Assembly (NCBI RefSeq): GCF_014656455.1
Contig: NZ_BNCL01000014.1
Span: forward strand, 36,274 to 100,273
Source of the DNA: Paracoccus aerius
Lineage (GTDB): Bacteria; Pseudomonadota; Alphaproteobacteria; Rhodobacterales; Rhodobacteraceae
Reading direction: 5' to 3'
DNA: 64,000 nucleotides
The position numbers and the translations under genes were made by a program. Shown here piece after piece: positions 60,866 through 64,000 of the stretch. Each line of letters opens with the position of its first letter. Position 1 is the first letter of the stretch. The notes under the pieces were generated by a model. It saw only the letters and a program-made list of their open reading frames with translations. It was not told the DNA's origin and did not search any database.

Positions 60866-63694
60866 ATGTTCGACACCCAAGCCGATCGTTTCGCGGCATT
60901 GTCCCACGCTCTTGTTTCGGCAGGATTTGCGGGCGTTATCGAGGATGACAGCGCAACCCGCGCGGCCATGTCCACCGACAATTCCGTCTACCAGATCACG
61001 CCTGATCTGATCGTTGCGCCCAGGACTGCCGATGATCTGGTGGTGCTGCTGCGCGTCCTTGAAGAGCCGCAGTTTGCCGACATTGCAATCACCGCACGTG
61101 GTGGCGGCACTGGCACCAACGGCCAAAGCCTGAACAACGGCGTCATTGTCGACATGCGCCGCTTCATGAACCGCCTTCTTTGCCTGAACGAACAGGAAGG
61201 CTGGGCCGATGTCGAGCCTGGCATCGTGCTGGATGATCTGAACGCCCGCATTCGGCATTCCGGCTGGTTCTTCGCGCCGGAAACCTCGACTTCGACCCGC
61301 TGCACGATCGGGGGCATGGTCAGCACCGACGCGTCCGGCAAGGGATCGCGCATCTACGGCAAGACCTCGGACAACATTCTTGGGCTTGAAATCGCGCACC
61401 CGCGCGGGCTGCTGAACAGCATCTCCGCAGCGCCCGACTGGGCACGCCCCATGTTGGATCAGGCCGAAGCCGCGGCCCGGCAGGGCAGGCAAGCCTTCAT
61501 CGACAACACGCCACGCCTGAACCGCCGCTTCACAGGTTATGACCTTGAGCGCGCCTGTCCCGCCCAGGGCGGCTTCGAATGGTGGCGTCTGTTCCTTGGC
61601 GCCGAGGGCACGCTTGGCCTTCTCAGCCGCATCCGCGTCAAGCTGCGCCGGATCGAGAAGGGAAAGCGCCTTGTTGTGGCCGCCTTCTCTTCTTTTCGCA
61701 GCGCGCTTGCTGCCGCGACACCGTTGCTGGGGGCCGATCCGACCGCTGTGGAGGTCATGGACGAGACGGTCCAAGACCTTGCCGACAGGGCAGGTCTTCT
61801 GCATCGCCTTCCTTTGGTTCTGCGCGCCGGGAAGGATCAACGCATAGCCTATGTCTTCATTGAGATGAATGGTGACGATGCCGTGCAGCTTGACCGGCGC
61901 GTTGATCGCTGCCGCCAAATCTTGGCCGGCCTGCCGGAGATCAAGGCGCATTATCTTTCCGCTGATCTAAGCGAGATCCGCGAACTTTGGGCGGTCCGTT
62001 CCGCAGGAGTAGGGCTGCTGGGCAAGGTCGAAGGGCCGGCGCGTCCGATCGCCTTTGTCGAGGATACCGTCGTTCCGCCAGAAAATCTCCCTGCGTTTCT
62101 CGATGATTTCCTGGCCGTGCTGTCAAGCCAGGGGCTCGGCTTCGGGATCTATGGCCATGTGGATGTCGGATGTCTGCATATCCGGCCGGCGCTCAACATT
62201 GACGATGGTGCGGACAGGGAACGGCTGGTTGCGGTGTCCGATGCCGTCTTCGACCTGGCACGCAAGCACGGTGGCATTTTCTGGGGCGAGCATGGCAAGG
62301 GCGTGCGTGGCGCCTATCTGCAGGAATGGATCGGCACTGATGCCTATCGCGCCCTGCAAAGTGTCAAGCGGGCCTTCGATCCGACGGAGCGCTTCAATCC
62401 GGGCAAGCTCGTCTCGAACGACGTGCCGGTCATGGGCATTGGCACGACGCCGTTTCGGGCCTTCAATGCCCCGGACGGGGATGCGCTGGCCAACGCGTTT
62501 CGCTGCAACGGCAACGCGCAATGCCTCAGCTATGCCGCGACAACGCCGATGTGCCCCAGCTTCAAGGCCACCGCGGATGTTCGCCAAAGCCCGAAGGGCA
62601 GGGCCGATGCGCTGCGGGCGTGGCATCAGGCCCGGACGACTGGCGCAGACCTGACGCAGCGAGAAGAGGACCTTCTGGCGGCACTGGACACCTGTCTGGG
62701 CTGCAAGGCTTGCTCAACCAGCTGTCCGGTCCAGGTCGATATTCCCTCCATGCGCTCGGCTTTCCTCGCGGACTACTTTTTGCGCCACAAGCGCCCGCTT
62801 GCGGATCGCCTAATTTTGTGGGCCGAACGGTTCAGCCCGGTGACGCAGCGCCTCGCACCCGTGCTTGCGCCCGTCTGGCCGGCAGTATCCCGCATTAGTG
62901 GCCGGTTGACCGGAACGGTCGATCTGCCGCGCCAACTGGCACGGATGCCGCGCAACCTGTGGCTTGAAGAACGTGATTTGCCGCGGCCGCTGCCTGCTGA
63001 TACCGTCATCCTCGTTCAGGACTGGTTCACGGCGCTGTTCGACCAGGAGGTGCAACGCGACGTCGTCGCGGGTCTTGCCGCGCTTGGCTATCGCCCCAGG
63101 TTGTTGCGCATGCGGCCGGCCGGCAAGGCGGCACATGCCGGCGGTGATCTGTCCGGCTTCCGAAAAATGGCCGAGAGGCTGGCCGTCCTCCTACACCGCG
63201 CCGAGGCCACCAAGGCGCCGCTGGTGGCGTTTGAACCTGCGTTTGGCATGATGCTGCGGCAGGAGTATTCCAAAGCCGAGATTGCCGTGCCAAGGGTGCG
63301 GATGGTCCAGGAGTTTCTGATTGACGACTTCGCCAAACGCACTGTCTCGCAGGTGCGGACGGCTAAGGACGTGACGCTGTTGTCGCATTGCACCGAAGTC
63401 ACTGCGTCACCACAATCCGCTGTTCTTTGGCGGCGTGTGTTCGAAACCATCGGAATCGCTGTCGAGACACCGGCAACCGGCTGCTGCGGCATGGCAGGGC
63501 TCTTCGGGCACCAGAAGCGTCACCAGCAGATGTCACGAACCCTGTTCGATCTTTCGTGGCGGCAGCAACTCGAGGCAGGAGTACAGGTCGCTGCAACAGG
63601 CTTTTCCTGCCGTTGTCAGAGTGAGCGCTTCAGCACGCTTTGCATTCGACATCCGCTTGGCATAATCGCGGATTGCCTGACGTCGAACGGGTAA
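60866..63694 (+). CDS. D-2-hydroxyglutarate dehydrogenase, FAD and Fe-S fusion (YdiJ-like)
   Basis: 942 residues. The FAD domain has ARGGGTGTNGQSLNNGVIVD, ETSTSTRCTIGGMVSTDASG and LFLGAEGTLGLLS; the substrate domain has YGHVDVGCLHIRP and GGIFWGEHGKGVRG. The C-terminal part has the ferredoxin-like CLGCKACSTSCP cluster motif, an additional FRCNGNAQC, and a CCG domain with TGCCGMAGLFG. The layout is that of YdiJ, which oxidises D-2-hydroxyglutarate to 2-oxoglutarate and passes electrons to the membrane. Start ATG 60866 after ACAGGAAG; 16 earlier codons in frame overlap the inverted repeat. It completes lysine breakdown. Confidence 0.92.
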   Translation: MFDTQADRFAALSHALVSAGFAGVIEDDSATRAAMSTDNSVYQITPDLIVAPRTADDLVVLLRVLEEPQFADIAITARGGGTGTNGQSLNNGVIVDMRRFMNRLLCLNEQEGWADVEPGIVLDDLNARIRHSGWFFAPETSTSTRCTIGGMVSTDASGKGSRIYGKTSDNILGLEIAHPRGLLNSISAAPDWARPMLDQAEAAARQGRQAFIDNTPRLNRRFTGYDLERACPAQGGFEWWRLFLGAEGTLGLLSRIRVKLRRIEKGKRLVVAAFSSFRSALAAATPLLGADPTAVEVMDETVQDLADRAGLLHRLPLVLRAGKDQRIAYVFIEMNGDDAVQLDRRVDRCRQILAGLPEIKAHYLSADLSEIRELWAVRSAGVGLLGKVEGPARPIAFVEDTVVPPENLPAFLDDFLAVLSSQGLGFGIYGHVDVGCLHIRPALNIDDGADRERLVAVSDAVFDLARKHGGIFWGEHGKGVRGAYLQEWIGTDAYRALQSVKRAFDPTERFNPGKLVSNDVPVMGIGTTPFRAFNAPDGDALANAFRCNGNAQCLSYAATTPMCPSFKATADVRQSPKGRADALRAWHQARTTGADLTQREEDLLAALDTCLGCKACSTSCPVQVDIPSMRSAFLADYFLRHKRPLADRLILWAERFSPVTQRLAPVLAPVWPAVSRISGRLTGTVDLPRQLARMPRNLWLEERDLPRPLPADTVILVQDWFTALFDQEVQRDVVAGLAALGYRPRLLRMRPAGKAAHAGGDLSGFRKMAERLAVLLHRAEATKAPLVAFEPAFGMMLRQEYSKAEIAVPRVRMVQEFLIDDFAKRTVSQVRTAKDVTLLSHCTEVTASPQSAVLWRRVFETIGIAVETPATGCCGMAGLFGHQKRHQQMSRTLFDLSWRQQLEAGVQVAATGFSCRCQSERFSTLCIRHPLGIIADCLTSNG

Positions 63695-63768
63695 AGATTG
63701 GGGGCTGATCCGGCGCAGGTTTGGCATCAGCGGTCATACGATGATCGTCGCTGATCGGCTTTCCGGGT

Positions 63769-63876
63769 CAGCGGCGGGCATCCACCAGATGATAGGCCTG
63801 CGCGCCTGCTTCGAAGAACGCGCCCCGTACCATTCGGAAGGATGCAGCCTGAGGCGCTGTCGGCTGTAGGGGAAGC
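63769..63876 (-). pseudogene. 3' end of an unknown gene, apparently cut by an IS66-like element
   Basis: A minus-strand frame ends at TGA 63771-63769. It encodes about 35 residues that look like a genuine protein end (AASFRMVRGAFFEAGAQAYH, then LVDARR). It runs into the presumed left terminus of the IS66-like element at 63877, so the rest of the gene would be displaced beyond the window. I do not recognise the family. Confidence 0.35.
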
Positions 63877-64000
63877 GTAACCGCCCGGTTGCCACCGCCT
63901 GCCTGAGCGTGGGGTGTTCGGCTAAGACACGTGCATAGCGACGTCGTTAACGACGTATCTTATGCGGGGCTTTCGATGCGTGGTGACATTCTGGGTCTGG
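63877..64000 (+). mobile_element. Left end of an IS66-like element (continues past the window)
   Basis: GTAACCGCCCGGTTGCC at 63877 fits an IS66-family terminus, which characteristically begins GTAA. About 100 bases inside, ATG at 63976 opens a frame beginning MRGDILGL, which resembles the start of small OrfA proteins of IS66-type elements. A perfect 16-bp palindrome, ACGTCGTTAACGACGT, lies at 63941-63956, just before that gene. The right end is not in the window. Confidence 0.5.
63976..64000 (+). CDS. Probable IS66-family OrfA/transposase, 5' fragment
   Basis: Only eight codons are visible before the window ends (MRGDILGL). This short string matches the usual start of the IS66/IS3-type OrfA proteins of Rhizobiales and Rhodobacterales as I know them, and the upstream GTAA terminus supports it. 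Too little sequence remains for certainty. Confidence 0.4.

Noticed and set aside
1..64000. tRNA genes, rRNA genes, a prophage, a replication origin or secretion system
   Set aside because: No cloverleaf-like sequence, ribosomal RNA segment, phage structural or integrase gene, or replication gene was seen by eye; a tRNAscan and HMM search would settle this.

Overview
The window looks like chromosome or megaplasmid DNA of an alphaproteobacterium, most likely a Rhodobacteraceae member close to Paracoccus. This rests on the high G+C, the gene families, a DUF1127 gene next to CUCCUCCC-loop small RNAs (a trait described in Rhodobacter relatives), and the IS30, ISNCY and IS66 type elements. It is mainly a run of catabolic islands, each with its own importer, enzymes and regulator. 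I saw no tRNA, rRNA, CRISPR array or prophage.

Layout. (1) 1-4644: the end of a sugar utilisation locus, with an ABC permease, a PfkB kinase, a SorC-type regulator and a divergent aldolase/dehydrogenase fusion; a perfect inverted repeat lies between the last two. (2) 4910-27817: a large island of four transcription units leaving two divergent promoter regions. It holds a peptide-type ABC importer with two tandem binding proteins, a gamma-glutamyltransferase homologue, an amidase, an acetylpolyamine-amidohydrolase-like enzyme, a TetR regulator, an amidohydrolase, a PYROXD2-like flavoprotein, an acyl-CoA ligase, an aldehyde dehydrogenase, a class III aminotransferase, a crotonase/3-hydroxyacyl-CoA dehydrogenase and a PcaF-type 3-oxoadipyl-CoA thiolase. 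Both promoter regions carry almost the same 20-bp inverted repeat. The enzymes suggest amide hydrolysis, transamination of an omega-amino group, oxidation to a dicarboxylate, CoA activation and beta-oxidation to acetyl-CoA and succinyl-CoA. (3) 28035-30884: two adjacent insertion sequences, one with a broken transposase.

(4) 31165-40168: an FMN 2-hydroxyacid oxidase, a LysR regulator, and a tightly coupled operon of an amino-acid ABC importer, an HpcH/HpaI aldolase, a GlcD-like flavoprotein and a BetB-like aldehyde dehydrogenase. (5) 40514-41957: a CYTH protein, an array of four hairpins with CUCCUCC loops (cuckoo/CcsR-like RNAs), and a convergent DUF1127 gene. (6) 42230-45424: a TPP riboswitch followed by a ThiXYZ/YkoF thiamine-precursor uptake operon in which two genes are each broken by one missing base in a homopolymer run. 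(7) 45667-53354: a LysR regulator in A+T-richer DNA, then an amino-acid importer, an enolase-superfamily enzyme, a DadA-like oxidase and a TPP-dependent decarboxylase-like enzyme.

(8) 53364-63694: lysine catabolism. The enzymes of the route L-lysine to aminoadipate semialdehyde to 2-aminoadipate to 2-oxoadipate to D-2-hydroxyglutarate to 2-oxoglutarate are all present: lysine 6-dehydrogenase, ALDH7-type dehydrogenase, aminotransferase, HglS and an FAD/Fe-S D-2-hydroxyglutarate dehydrogenase. The lrp-lysine dehydrogenase pair is bracketed by two degenerate copies of one segment (end of the TPP-enzyme gene plus a LysR gene), so that module was probably inserted. (9) 63769-64000: a gene tail apparently cut by the left end of an IS66-like element that runs out of the window.
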